Shown here: positions 1 through 6,831 of the stretch, piece by piece
Layout: each line of letters opens with the position of its first letter
How positions within the stretch are numbered: position 1 is the first letter of the stretch
Assembly (NCBI GenBank): GCA_019308525.1
Contig: JAFDIC010000052.1
Location: 1 to 14,286 of the forward strand
Direction of reading: 5' to 3'
DNA length: 14,286 nt
DNA from: Deltaproteobacteria bacterium
Lineage (GTDB): Bacteria > Desulfobacterota > DSM-4660 > Desulfatiglandales > HGW-15
The notes under the pieces: generated by a model
Databases searched by the model: none
Seen by the model: only the letters and a program-made list of their open reading frames with translations
Told to the model about the DNA's origin: nothing
Position numbers and translations under genes: made by a program

Positions 1-256
1 CCTTCCCCTTTGGCCGTGACGAGGCCCGGTCGCAGCAAGAGAGACCCAGGGAGCGGGCCATTGCGGTTTTCTCCCCTTGATGACCTCAAGATTGTATGAC
101 TGGTTGGAGCCACTTGCAGGCAAAGTCAGGGCTTGAATAATCCCCCTTAGAGCAATCGGGAGGGCGAAGGGGAGTGAGAGATGGGCAATCAAGGTTTGAT
201 GGGAATGCAACAACTTGATGTACCCCACGGCTCTCAGAGGGAAAAGGAGGTCTGAA
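1..256. other. Window-edge stretch with no assignable gene
   Basis: A plus-strand frame is open from the left edge (codons from position 3) to a TGA at 78-80. Its codons end mostly in G or C, so it could be the last 25 codons of a gene outside the window, but the peptide matches nothing I recognise. Another frame is open to about position 102, so the choice of frame is not secure. From 81 to 256 I see no gene; the end of this stretch carries the Shine-Dalgarno sequence of the next gene (AAGGAGG, 244-250). Confidence 0.25.
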
Positions 257-811
257 ATGGGCAAGCAAATAGTTATTCTGTGGGTGATCGTAAGCCTGCT
301 GACCCCCGCATGGGGTATGGCGCAGTCCAAGCCTGATATTTCGACACAGGATAATATCATTGAGATTTCCAGCAGTGCCTTTGTCAATGGAGGGATAATA
401 CCCAGGAAATATACGTGTGACGGCCGGGATCTCTCTCCCCCCTTGAAATGGGAAAACATTCCAGCAAAGGCCAAAAGCCTGGCCCTGATTTGTGACGATC
501 CTGACGCCCCCATGGGTACCTGGGTTCACTGGGTGCTTTTCAATCTCCCTCCAAGTGTTACGGAATTACCCGAAGGGGTGCCTTCCAGCAGGGTGCTGGA
601 AAACGGGGCAAAGCACGGCAAAAACGACTTTCGTCGTTTTGGCTATGGCGGACCCTGCCCTCCGAGTGGCACCCACCGCTACTATTTCAAGGTTTACGCC
701 CTTGACACGATGACAGACCTTGCCCCGGGGATTACCAAGTCCCAACTTCTAGAGGCAATGAGAGGCCACGTGCTTGCCCAGGGACAATTGATGGGACGCT
801 ACCGCAGGTAA
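257..811 (+). CDS. Exported YbhB/YbcL-family (PEBP-like, Raf kinase inhibitor-like) protein
   Basis: This 184-residue protein belongs to the bacterial phosphatidylethanolamine-binding-protein-like family (YbhB/YbcL), whose small-ligand or kinase-related role in bacteria is poorly defined. Both family motifs are visible: DPDAP at residues 81-85 followed by WVHWVLFNLP (His91), and GPCPPSGTHR at 132-141, which together build the anion-binding pocket. The N-terminus is a Sec signal peptide: a short basic start, a hydrophobic stretch at 5-20, and a likely cleavage site after GMA (residue 22). This predicts a periplasmic protein. The ATG at 257 is chosen because AAGGAGG ends seven bases before it; an in-frame ATG at 215 has no comparable site and would put charged residues ahead of the signal peptide. 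It stands alone on the plus strand and ends convergently with the transporter gene. The family call is firm; the function is not. Confidence 0.9.
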   Translation: MGKQIVILWVIVSLLTPAWGMAQSKPDISTQDNIIEISSSAFVNGGIIPRKYTCDGRDLSPPLKWENIPAKAKSLALICDDPDAPMGTWVHWVLFNLPPSVTELPEGVPSSRVLENGAKHGKNDFRRFGYGGPCPPSGTHRYYFKVYALDTMTDLAPGITKSQLLEAMRGHVLAQGQLMGRYRR

Positions 812-945
812 ATAGCTGCCGGAGGGCCGGGAATAAGCTCGGTACAAGACAGGTGGAGATCTCCCCGTTCATTCTAACAGGGAAACCTGGTCCTCAGGGC
901 CGGGTCAGAGATCATTGGCTCCGCCTTAAGAAATGAAAAGGCTTT

Positions 946-1069
946 GAATCCGAAGCACGAAATCCGAAATTCGAAACAATACTTAATGACCAAAATTCAA
1001 ATGATCCGGACAATGGGCGTAGCGATTATGATTTTGTTTCGAATTTCGAGATTCGGATTTCGGATTTTG
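946..1069. repeat. Large imperfect inverted repeat with AATCCGAAATTCGAAACAA-type arms
   Basis: The left arm (about 946-979) contains AATCCGAAATTCGAAACAA. The right arm (about 1032-1069) reads TTTGTTTCGAATTTCGAG followed by ATTCGGATTTCGGATTT, which is close to its reverse complement. About 50 bp separate the arms, so either strand could fold into a long hairpin. Translated, the left arm gives a peptide resembling KHEIRNSKQ, which I recall as a recurrent spurious annotation in environmental bacterial genomes. That recollection suggests a dispersed non-coding repeat family; the inverted symmetry itself is directly visible. Confidence 0.75.
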
Positions 1070-1110
1070 CCAACGCGAGAACAACAAATCATGCCCTCTG
1101 GGCTTAGAGC

Positions 1111-1133
1111 AAAACCGGGCACTTTGGACCCGG
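1111..1133 (-). terminator. Possible Rho-independent terminator of the transporter gene
   Basis: On the minus strand CCGGG, a 9-nt loop and CCCGG are followed directly by TTTT, about 22 bp past the transporter stop codon. The stem is only 5 bp but all G-C. Position and strand fit; the short stem keeps this tentative. Confidence 0.4.
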
Positions 1134-1154
1134 ATTCTTACTTCTTGGTCCTGT

Positions 1155-2762
1155 CTAGATTCCCTTTTCCATTACGGCCCTCGCCGCCTCCAGGATCCCT
1201 TGAGGGAACCCTACCACATTGTATATGACCAGGAATCCGAGGACCCAGACCACAACAAGGGACAGGACCCAGAGGATGAATCCATATTTTAGGAAATCCA
1301 TGGGGTGGATCATCTTTTCCCCAGTATCCGGGTAAATCCCAAGCCCGTAAACAATGGCGTTATTAGGTGTACCCACTATCAGGAAGTGGGCAAAGGAAGT
1401 TGCGAAGGCAACGGCCATCCCCACGGCCCAGGGCTCTCCTTCCACGCCGGTCATTATGCCCATTGGGATTACGATGGGCCCCAGCAGGGCGGTGGTGCCA
1501 GCGTCAGACATGAAGTTCGTCATCAGTCCAGAGAGCCCGGACAGCCCTATCCAGAGGCCGAGACCCTGGCTCATTCCCACGAGCCCGAGGATTTTCAGGA
1601 AGGTTTGTGCCAGCCACAGGGCTGCTCCACTCTCCTTCAGGAGTGCACCAAGTGTCAATGCCCCACAATACATAAACCAGGCATCCCAGGAGATGCCTGC
1701 AAGGATCTTTCTCCACTCAGTGGTCCTGAACAGGACAGGGATGAGAAGCGCCAGGAGGGAAGGACCCCCGAGTCCCAGTTCCTCTCCGCCCACAATCCAA
1801 AGCAGGAGGATGAGCAAGAGCATTCCGAAGGTGATGTATTCCGGGTAGGTCATCTTGCCCATCCTGGCGGTTTCTTCCTTGATGGCAACGAGGCCCGGGG
1901 TCAGGTCCTTTGTCCTGATCTTTTTTCCGAAAAGGGCCAGCATGTAAACCGCCACAATAATGCCGAGGACAGGAACCATGGGCATCCCGTATTTCATCCA
2001 TGTGAAAAAATCCATGGGGACATTGTATTCGCTCCAAAAGCCCATCATAATCACGTTACGGCCGCCTGCCGCGGGCGATCCAACCCCACCCACGTTGAGG
2101 GCATAGCAGAGGGTGAACAGCAAGAATTTCGCCAGCGCCGGATCATGCTCTACCCTGCCGCCCCTGCTATTGGCCGAGACTGCGCCGAAATAGACCGCTG
2201 CCATCACCGGGGTCATGAACGCGCACATGGCATGGGCCGAGATGAATGATCCCACTATGCCCATACTTATGGACAGGACGAAGACCGGGACCAGAAAGCC
2301 CCTGGTCCAGCCCAATAACCAGCTGGCAAGCCTCTTATGAAGGCCCACGTTCACTACCGCCACACCCATGGCCAGCACGCCCAATAGGAACATGGGGGCG
2401 TCTCCAGCGAATGTTTTCCCGATCATCCCACGGGGAAGCAAGTGAAGGAAATATGCCAGGATGGGCATCAGTATGCCTGTAAGGCCGATGGGGATGGCCT
2501 CGGTGGCAAAAAAGATGACGGCCATGGGTATGATGCCTAACACGATCATTGTCTTGCGGGCCGCTTGCGCCGTGCTGTGGGCCACGCCCCAGCCATTCAT
2601 CTTTTCAGCAAAGCCGTATTCTTCCACCACCCGGACTACAGAGTCCGGTATTGGCAGGACAAAGCCTATCAAGACAAAAACAGCTACACCCGCACCCAGC
2701 CACAGCATTCTATCGGACAATACACTGCCACCACCAGTATGGTGCGTCATTTCATGGCCCAT
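1155..2762 (-). CDS. SLC13/DASS-family anion (sodium symporter-type) permease
   Basis: This 535-residue polytopic protein has about 12 hydrophobic segments and the layout of the divalent anion:sodium symporter family (SLC13; CitT, SdcS and VcINDY relatives), which imports dicarboxylates, tricarboxylates or sulfate. Supporting motifs are TEAIPIGLTGILMPI (88-102), the loop VGSPAAGGRN (227-236) and VGTPNN (463-468), which match the family's G-T-P...N loops. The two Ser-Asn-Thr signatures that bind sodium and substrate in characterised members read SAH (175-177) and SDA (419-421), so substrate and coupling ion cannot be transferred from VcINDY. The ATG at 2762 has AAGGAGGG eight bases upstream. 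The gene follows a 238-bp gap rich in regulatory signals after a run of two-component genes, so its expression, and perhaps its activity, is probably their output. Substrate is unknown; sulfate or a C4-dicarboxylate would suit the inferred host. Confidence 0.9.
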   Translation of the reverse strand: MGHEMTHHTGGGSVLSDRMLWLGAGVAVFVLIGFVLPIPDSVVRVVEEYGFAEKMNGWGVAHSTAQAARKTMIVLGIIPMAVIFFATEAIPIGLTGILMPILAYFLHLLPRGMIGKTFAGDAPMFLLGVLAMGVAVVNVGLHKRLASWLLGWTRGFLVPVFVLSISMGIVGSFISAHAMCAFMTPVMAAVYFGAVSANSRGGRVEHDPALAKFLLFTLCYALNVGGVGSPAAGGRNVIMMGFWSEYNVPMDFFTWMKYGMPMVPVLGIIVAVYMLALFGKKIRTKDLTPGLVAIKEETARMGKMTYPEYITFGMLLLILLLWIVGGEELGLGGPSLLALLIPVLFRTTEWRKILAGISWDAWFMYCGALTLGALLKESGAALWLAQTFLKILGLVGMSQGLGLWIGLSGLSGLMTNFMSDAGTTALLGPIVIPMGIMTGVEGEPWAVGMAVAFATSFAHFLIVGTPNNAIVYGLGIYPDTGEKMIHPMDFLKYGFILWVLSLVVVWVLGFLVIYNVVGFPQGILEAARAVMEKGI

Positions 2763-2808
2763 GCCAAAAGCCCTCCTTCATGTGAGACCCCCAGATGGTA
2801 TCAGCGGG

Positions 2809-2825
2809 AGCATTGTTTATCCCAG
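2809..2825 (-). promoter_or_regulatory. Candidate sigma-54 promoter of the transporter gene
   Basis: The minus strand reads CTGGGATAAACAATGCT. It has the invariant GG and GC with exactly 10 bp between them, as in the sigma-54 consensus (YTGGCACG-N4-TTGCW). The -24 element matches C-T-G-G-x-A and the -12 element is ATGCT. A start near 2798 would leave a leader of about 36 nt containing the transporter's Shine-Dalgarno site. Single GG-N10-GC matches occur by chance, so position and the two companion sites carry much of the weight. Confidence 0.5.
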
Positions 2826-2834
2826 CAGGGGTTC

Positions 2835-2860
2835 GTGCAAATATTCACAAAGCGTTGCAC
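2835..2860. promoter_or_regulatory. Dyad GTGCAA-N14-TTGCAC, possible regulator site
   Basis: A perfect 6-bp inverted repeat (GTGCAA at 2835-2840, TTGCAC at 2855-2860) sits between the terminator and the candidate sigma-54 promoter, centred near -50 of the proposed start. It could be an activator or repressor site. I did not find the same dyad at the other two sigma-54 sites, so the bound protein cannot be named. Confidence 0.4.
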
Positions 2861-2885
2861 AAAAAATCAACCGCTGAGGGTTGAT
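2861..2885 (-). terminator. Rho-independent terminator or attenuator between receiver and transporter genes
   Basis: On the minus strand ATCAACC, a 6-nt loop (CTCAGC) and GGTTGAT form a perfect 7-bp stem, followed by a run of six T residues counting the last stem base. It lies about 115 bp past the last receiver gene and about 100 bp before the transporter start, so it could end the signalling operon or act as an attenuator for read-through into the transporter. Confidence 0.65.
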
Positions 2886-2894
2886 CTGATCTAA

Positions 2895-2943
2895 ACGAAA
2901 TTCAACCTACGTAAAGGTCAAGCGGTTGCCTCTTGAATTTCGT
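2895..2943. repeat. Perfect 11-bp inverted repeat upstream of the terminator
   Basis: ACGAAATTCAA (2895-2905) and TTGAATTTCGT (2933-2943) are exact reverse complements separated by 27 bp. In the minus-strand transcript they could form a stem just before the intrinsic terminator, or they could be a DNA operator. The arms share the CGAAATTC core with the repeat at 946-1069, but that may be coincidence. Confidence 0.6.
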
Positions 2944-3000
2944 GCATATTTGGATCCGGCCGCAAGGCATATTATCGAGGATGTGAGCATCCACTGATCC

Positions 3001-3444
3001 TTATTCCTCCTTGAGCACAGAGCGGGGCGAAGATATGATCTGTTTCACTTTTGCCTCCCGGATTCGCTCTTCGTGCTCGGCCTTTCTCTCGTAAGCCTTC
3101 TCGATCTTGGTGACAAGATCCCCGGTGCTGCAAGGTTTCATGAGATAATCATAAGCGCCTAGCTTCATCCCTTCGATGGCGGTCTCCACGGTCCCATGCC
3201 CTGTAAGCATAATTGCCTCGGTGAGGGGCTTTATTTTCTTTATCTCGCGCAAGGTGGCCACTCCATCCATGCCGGGCATGAGAACATCCAGGATGGCAAC
3301 GTCAAAATTGTAGTGCTCGATCTTTTCCAGGGCTTCCTCGCCGCTCTGGGCGGTGGTCACATTATACCCGCGAATGATCAAGCGTTCGGACAGGGCATCG
3401 AGAAATTCCTTCTCGTCATCAACAAGCAGTACACGGATTCTCAT
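3001..3444 (-). CDS. Stand-alone response regulator (receiver domain plus charged tail)
   Basis: This 147-residue protein is a CheY-like receiver with all phosphorylation residues present: acidic pair Asp9/Asp10, phosphoacceptor Asp53 in ILDVLMPG, Thr81 in LTGHG, and Lys103 in MKP. After the receiver (about 1-122) comes a charged helical tail of about 25 residues (AYERKAEHEERIREAK...) and no DNA-binding or enzymatic domain, so its output must be a protein contact. The ATG at 3444 is preferred because GAAGGAGGC ends about six bases upstream; an in-frame start 16 codons earlier lies inside the Shine-Dalgarno region and adds a non-homologous leader. It is the last signalling gene before the transporter, 57 bp after the His-box protein, which is an obvious candidate phosphodonor. 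Confidence 0.93.
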   Translation of the reverse strand: MRIRVLLVDDEKEFLDALSERLIIRGYNVTTAQSGEEALEKIEHYNFDVAILDVLMPGMDGVATLREIKKIKPLTEAIMLTGHGTVETAIEGMKLGAYDYLMKPCSTGDLVTKIEKAYERKAEHEERIREAKVKQIISSPRSVLKEE

Positions 3445-3501
3445 GTTCTGGCCTCCTTCAGGGTGGTCTCGCTTCCTTGGAAATCCCCTCAACCGGCTGG
3501 T

Positions 3502-4167
3502 TCAGGGGATGTTCTCTTTAGGGAGGATGATCACAAGCTCTCCTGCCTCCGTGTCAGCGTTCAAGTCAGCACCCAGGGCGCTGAGTATGGCCTTCTCTCC
3601 TTTGCCTGGAAAGCCCTTGGGAGGAATTTTTCCCAGACCTTGGAGGCGAGTCATCTTCACCTGGGCGCCTCCCTGTGTCTCTTGGCCCGTAAGCTCGACC
3701 TGCCTGCCATCTCCGGCAACGTCCATGGCAAAACCGAGGCAAAGCCAGATAAGATTCTTCAAGAGAAAAGGATTTGTCTTGATCATTAGAGGGCGCGGAG
3801 GAGGCAAGAATTCCAGTCCTATGCTACGCATAGAGGCTGATCTGCGGCTGAGGGCGACCATGAGCTTCAGGATCGCGCCCAGTTCCACTTGCTTCACCTG
3901 CTCGTCAACGCTGTGGGCAAGCAGATTCAAGTCCTTGACAATCCCATCCGCCCTGCGTATTTGCGCAGTGATCTTCTGGGCCAGAGACTCAAGGCGTTCA
4001 CGTTCCAGTGGCCGTCCTTCCTCGGCCATCTCACAAAAGTCGCTCAACAGCCCTGCGGATTCGTTGACAATCGCCAATGCGTTCCTTAGTTCATGAGAGA
4101 TGGATGCAGTCGCCTGTCCGAAAAATCTTAAGCCTTCATGACAAAGAATGTCCCACTTGTATTCCAA
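3502..4167 (-). CDS. Histidine-kinase-like protein with intact His box and degenerate ATPase domain (candidate phosphotransferase)
   Basis: This 221-residue soluble protein has no membrane segment. Residues 15-41 are a normal HisKA box with SHELRN and candidate phosphoacceptor His25, followed by the second dimerisation helix. The C-terminal half has the length and order of a HATPase_c domain but has lost its ATP-binding residues: the N-box reads LLKNLIWLCLGFAMD (135-149) with Trp-Leu where the adjacent kinase has Asn-Asn; the G1 region reads QGLGKIPP with no Asp; and the G2 region reads GEKAIL instead of GTGLGL. Known proteins built this way (Spo0B, ChpT) are phosphotransferases that relay phosphate between receivers rather than kinases. 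The start is a TTG one base after the stop of the previous receiver gene, with AAGGAGG inside that gene's last codons, so translation is probably coupled. A decaying kinase is the alternative, but the intact frame and His box argue against it. Confidence 0.8.
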   Translation of the reverse strand: MEYKWDILCHEGLRFFGQATASISHELRNALAIVNESAGLLSDFCEMAEEGRPLERERLESLAQKITAQIRRADGIVKDLNLLAHSVDEQVKQVELGAILKLMVALSRRSASMRSIGLEFLPPPRPLMIKTNPFLLKNLIWLCLGFAMDVAGDGRQVELTGQETQGGAQVKMTRLQGLGKIPPKGFPGKGEKAILSALGADLNADTEAGELVIILPKENIP

Positions 4168-4168
4168 T

Positions 4169-4537
4169 CTAACCTCCTTGCTCCTCCAGGACCTGCTTCA
4201 TCTTTTGGATCAGGACCTGGATATCCACCGGTTTTACGAGGTAATACTTGGCTCCTGCCTCTGCGGAGCCCATCCTGTAGTCGTTTTCAGAGCCGTGCCC
4301 GGTCATGAAGATGAACTTCATTTTGGGAAATTTCTTCTTCAACATCTTCTCCAGCTCGATTCCGCTAATCCTGGGCATCTTCACGTCTATGACCGCCACA
4401 TCATAGGTCCCGCGTTCAGCCAGCCGCAGGGCCTCCTCTCCGCTCACGGCCCAATCTGCCCCTATCCCTCGAAGGGACAGGCGTTCCGCCAGGGTAGAGA
4501 CCAGCTCCTTCTCATCGTCAACCAGGAGTACTCGCAT
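4169..4537 (-). CDS. Single-domain response regulator (CheY-like receiver)
   Basis: At 122 residues this is a bare receiver. Asp7/Asp8, phosphoacceptor Asp51 (VIDVKMP), Thr79 (MTGHG) and Lys102 (VKP) are all present. The alpha-4 segment (SENDYRMGSAEAG) differs from the other receivers in this cluster, which mostly read GTxxxxIEGMKLGA, so its partner surface may differ. The ATG lies 20 bp inside the end of the dCache kinase gene and the TAG stop is one base before the next gene's TTG. The three genes are therefore very probably co-translated, and this receiver is the likeliest direct target of the neighbouring kinase, relaying to the His-box protein. No output domain is present. Confidence 0.93.
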   Translation of the reverse strand: MRVLLVDDEKELVSTLAERLSLRGIGADWAVSGEEALRLAERGTYDVAVIDVKMPRISGIELEKMLKKKFPKMKFIFMTGHGSENDYRMGSAEAGAKYYLVKPVDIQVLIQKMKQVLEEQGG

Positions 4538-6266
4538 GGTTTTCCTTCCGTTTCTCTTTCATCCGACTGGGCAAGATGACGGTAAAGGTCGTCCCCTTTC
4601 CAACTTCGCTATCCACGCTGATCTTCCCACCGATCTCCTGCACAAGACCGTATGTAATGGAAAGGCCGAGGCCCGTCCCTCCACGCTTAGTCCTGGTTGA
4701 GAAGAAAGGCTCAAAGATGTGCTTGAGGTCTTGCTCCGGAATGCCGCACCCGTCATCAGCAACGGTAACTGAAATGAATCCGTCCCGCAGAGGACTCACC
4801 TTCACATCCAGATGCCCGCCGTCGCTCATGGCTGTGAAAGCGTTGTTGAACAGGTTGAGGAAGATCTCCTGGAGCTTGCCTCGGTCGCTCTTGATCTCAG
4901 GTAGGTGCGGGGGTACCTCTACCGAGACATGAATGGACCTGTATTCCGCCTCCTTCATCAAGAAGCCCAGTACCTCATGGATGAGTTGTCCCAGATTGAC
5001 GTTTTCAATGCTCACCTCCATATGGCGCGCAAAGCTGAGCAGTCGCTTGGTGATTCTCCCGCACCTGTCAACGGCCTCGAGAATCGAGTCCACCAGCCCC
5101 ATTAGTTTCTCTGCTTTGAACTGTCCCTTTTCAAGCTCAAGGAGGTCTTTCAACAGTCCGGCCTTTTCATTGATGATCGCGAGGGGGTTGTTGATCTCAT
5201 GGGCCACCCCGGCCGCCAATCGCCCGATTGAGGCCATCTTGCTGGCGTACTCGACCTCGTGCAGGGCCATGAGGCGCCTCTGGTCCGCCAGGTATATCCT
5301 GTTTACCAGATAGGTGGTTCCACCCAGGATCAGAACCAGGATGGCAAATATGCTGGCGCCCAGGAACCAGGTAAGCTGTATCAGGGTCTTCTGCCAAGGC
5401 CTCATCAGGTCTTTTTTTTGCTTGATCACCATGAGGATGAAAGGCGAATTCGGGATGTAGCGGTAACCCACGATGAGGAGGGCCCCTTTTGGACTGGTGG
5501 TTTGGTACACACGGGTCCTCGGGGAGTACTCCGGGACCGGGACGGAAAGCCTTTCCAGGACCCCGCCGTGATAAAGGGAGGGGGTCTGGAGTATTCCCTG
5601 ACGGTTTATCAGAAAGGCATCACCCTTGCCGGCCATCTCCAGGCCAGAGAGCAACTCATTGAATTTCTCTGTGTCCAGCGTCGCCCGGACCACATAGAAT
5701 AGCCCGTTCGGCAATTTCCTCTTAACGGAAATGACCAGGTGGGGAATAGCCCGGTATCCCAGAAACACTTCGCTGAGGTAAACACCCCTGCTTAACACCT
5801 CCCTGTACCATTCCTGGCCGCCGTAGTCTTTCCCCTCCAGATCATAGGGCCCGACATAGGATCTCTGGTTGCCCAGGGGATCTATGACTCCGAGATCCAC
5901 GAAACCACCGAAGGCCTTCTTCAAGTTTTCCAGGATCGAGGCGAGTCTCGCATGGTCAATCAGCTCCTCAAAGGAATTCTCATGGACGACGAAGCTGAGT
6001 GCAGCTCTCCGCTCGGCGAGGAAATAAGTGATTGTTCGTCCCGTATTGGAGACGAGTCTGGCGGTGCGAAAGAGGATCTCCGACTCTATGGCCTTCTTGG
6101 ACAACCGGTAATCAACAAGGCCCATAAAGAGCAGAGGGGCAAGGACTACAACCGTCGTGAGGATGACGGTCATCACCCATATACGGCGAAAGTTGAAAAG
6201 GCGCTTGCCTGCCCCCACTTCCGGGTGGTGCCAAAACTGTGGTTTCAGGTATTCTAAAACTGACAT
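4518..6266 (-). CDS. Membrane sensor histidine kinase with extracytoplasmic dCache-type domain
   Basis: This 582-residue kinase has a membrane segment at about 31-50, a large extracytoplasmic region (about 52-296) resembling a double Cache ligand-binding domain (for example DLGVIDPLGNQRSYVGPY, 124-141, and GDAFLINRQG, 215-224), and a second membrane segment at about 297-321. There is no clear HAMP, only a short helical linker. The kinase core is complete: phosphoacceptor His356 in AHEINNPLA, N-box LNLFNNAF (470-477), G1 DDGCGIP (504-510), F-box EPFFSTR and G2 GGTGLGLS (529-536). It should autophosphorylate in response to a small extracytoplasmic ligand, plausibly the anion carried by the transporter at the end of the cluster. 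The ATG at 6266 has only a weak ribosome site. The stop lies 20 bp past the start of the next receiver gene. This is the only catalytically competent kinase in the window. Confidence 0.93.
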   Translation of the reverse strand: MSVLEYLKPQFWHHPEVGAGKRLFNFRRIWVMTVILTTVVVLAPLLFMGLVDYRLSKKAIESEILFRTARLVSNTGRTITYFLAERRAALSFVVHENSFEELIDHARLASILENLKKAFGGFVDLGVIDPLGNQRSYVGPYDLEGKDYGGQEWYREVLSRGVYLSEVFLGYRAIPHLVISVKRKLPNGLFYVVRATLDTEKFNELLSGLEMAGKGDAFLINRQGILQTPSLYHGGVLERLSVPVPEYSPRTRVYQTTSPKGALLIVGYRYIPNSPFILMVIKQKKDLMRPWQKTLIQLTWFLGASIFAILVLILGGTTYLVNRIYLADQRRLMALHEVEYASKMASIGRLAAGVAHEINNPLAIINEKAGLLKDLLELEKGQFKAEKLMGLVDSILEAVDRCGRITKRLLSFARHMEVSIENVNLGQLIHEVLGFLMKEAEYRSIHVSVEVPPHLPEIKSDRGKLQEIFLNLFNNAFTAMSDGGHLDVKVSPLRDGFISVTVADDGCGIPEQDLKHIFEPFFSTRTKRGGTGLGLSITYGLVQEIGGKISVDSEVGKGTTFTVILPSRMKEKRKENHASTPG

Positions 6267-6316
6267 AGGCGGATCTACTCAAGGAAATAGGCTCTCCGGG
6301 GCCTGAGCTTACCCTG

Positions 6317-6772
6317 CTATTCTTCCTCTTCGCGGTCCAGGATTTCTCTTGCGGTTTCAAACTCCCCCGCTTCCGCAAAGGCGGCCGCCGCCATGGGGCC
6401 TTCCACCTTGCTTTTGTAAGCCCGCTTGATGGTACTGACAAGTTTCTCGATATCCACCGGCTTTTGAAGATACTCAAAGGCCCCAAGCCGACGCGCCTCC
6501 TTCTCGTCCCTTTCTGTGCCGTGACCCGTGAGGATGATAACCTGGACACTGGGATAGGCCTCCCTCACTCGGCGCAGCACCTCTATGCCGTCGATACCCG
6601 GCATCCTCAAGTCCAAGACCATAACATCAGGAACCTGATCGTTTACGATTTTGAGGGCCTGCTCCCCGTTCAGGGCTACGTCTGAGCCGAGATCCCGCAT
6701 CTGAATTCGCTCGGACAGGGCCTTAACGAACTCCTCTTCGTCATCTACCAGTAGGACCTTGATTTCTCTCAT
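6317..6772 (-). CDS. Response regulator with C-terminal FAEAGE (TPR-like) motif
   Basis: This 151-residue protein has an active-looking receiver (about 1-120) with Asp10/Asp11, phosphoacceptor Asp54 (LDLRMPG), Thr82 (LTGHG) and Lys104 (QKP). A short tail follows with MAAAAFAEAGEFETAREIL at 127-145. The same motif appears in the next two upstream genes, here attached to an active receiver. It resembles a single tetratricopeptide-repeat hairpin (Ala-rich helix, Gly turn, helix), so I infer a protein-docking element. The ATG at 6772 is chosen because the receiver begins there and GGGAG lies about 10 bases upstream; an in-frame start 20 codons earlier adds a leader unlike receiver proteins. The gene lies 59 bp after the pseudo-receiver gene and 50 bp before the sensor kinase gene. 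Confidence 0.92.
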   Translation of the reverse strand: MREIKVLLVDDEEEFVKALSERIQMRDLGSDVALNGEQALKIVNDQVPDVMVLDLRMPGIDGIEVLRRVREAYPSVQVIILTGHGTERDEKEARRLGAFEYLQKPVDIEKLVSTIKRAYKSKVEGPMAAAAFAEAGEFETAREILDREEEE

Positions 6773-6831
6773 TTCTTTGCTTCTCCCTAAGTATAATATT
6801 TCACTCTGACCGGAAACTCTTTTCGAGCACA

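Larger units (their letters stand above)
812..1154. other. Non-coding intergenic region between convergent genes
   Basis: This 343-bp stretch separates the convergent YbhB-like and transporter genes. It holds a large imperfect inverted repeat (946-1069) and a possible minus-strand terminator (1111-1133), both listed separately. An open frame from 944 crosses the repeat, but its peptide is just the repeat translated, so I do not call a gene. Confidence 0.6.

Noticed and set aside
944..1228. 94-codon open frame beginning in the inverted repeat
   Set aside because: The N-terminal part is simply the repeat translated and the C-terminal part runs into the 3' end of the transporter gene; no ribosome site.
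1305..2249. 314-codon open frame on the plus strand
   Set aside because: It lies opposite the transporter gene; the peptide is rich in His, Gly, Glu and Pro with no domain pattern, as expected for the antisense of a hydrophobic protein.
2944..2957. A second GG-N10-GC match on the minus strand before the transporter
   Set aside because: Spacing fits sigma-54 but the -24 flank (CGGATCC) is poor and it lies upstream of the intrinsic terminator, so the site at 2809-2825 is preferred.
3353..4096. 247-codon open frame on the plus strand
   Set aside because: Antisense to a receiver and the His-box gene, both of which have clear motifs and ribosome sites; its own peptide is Ser/Arg-rich and featureless.
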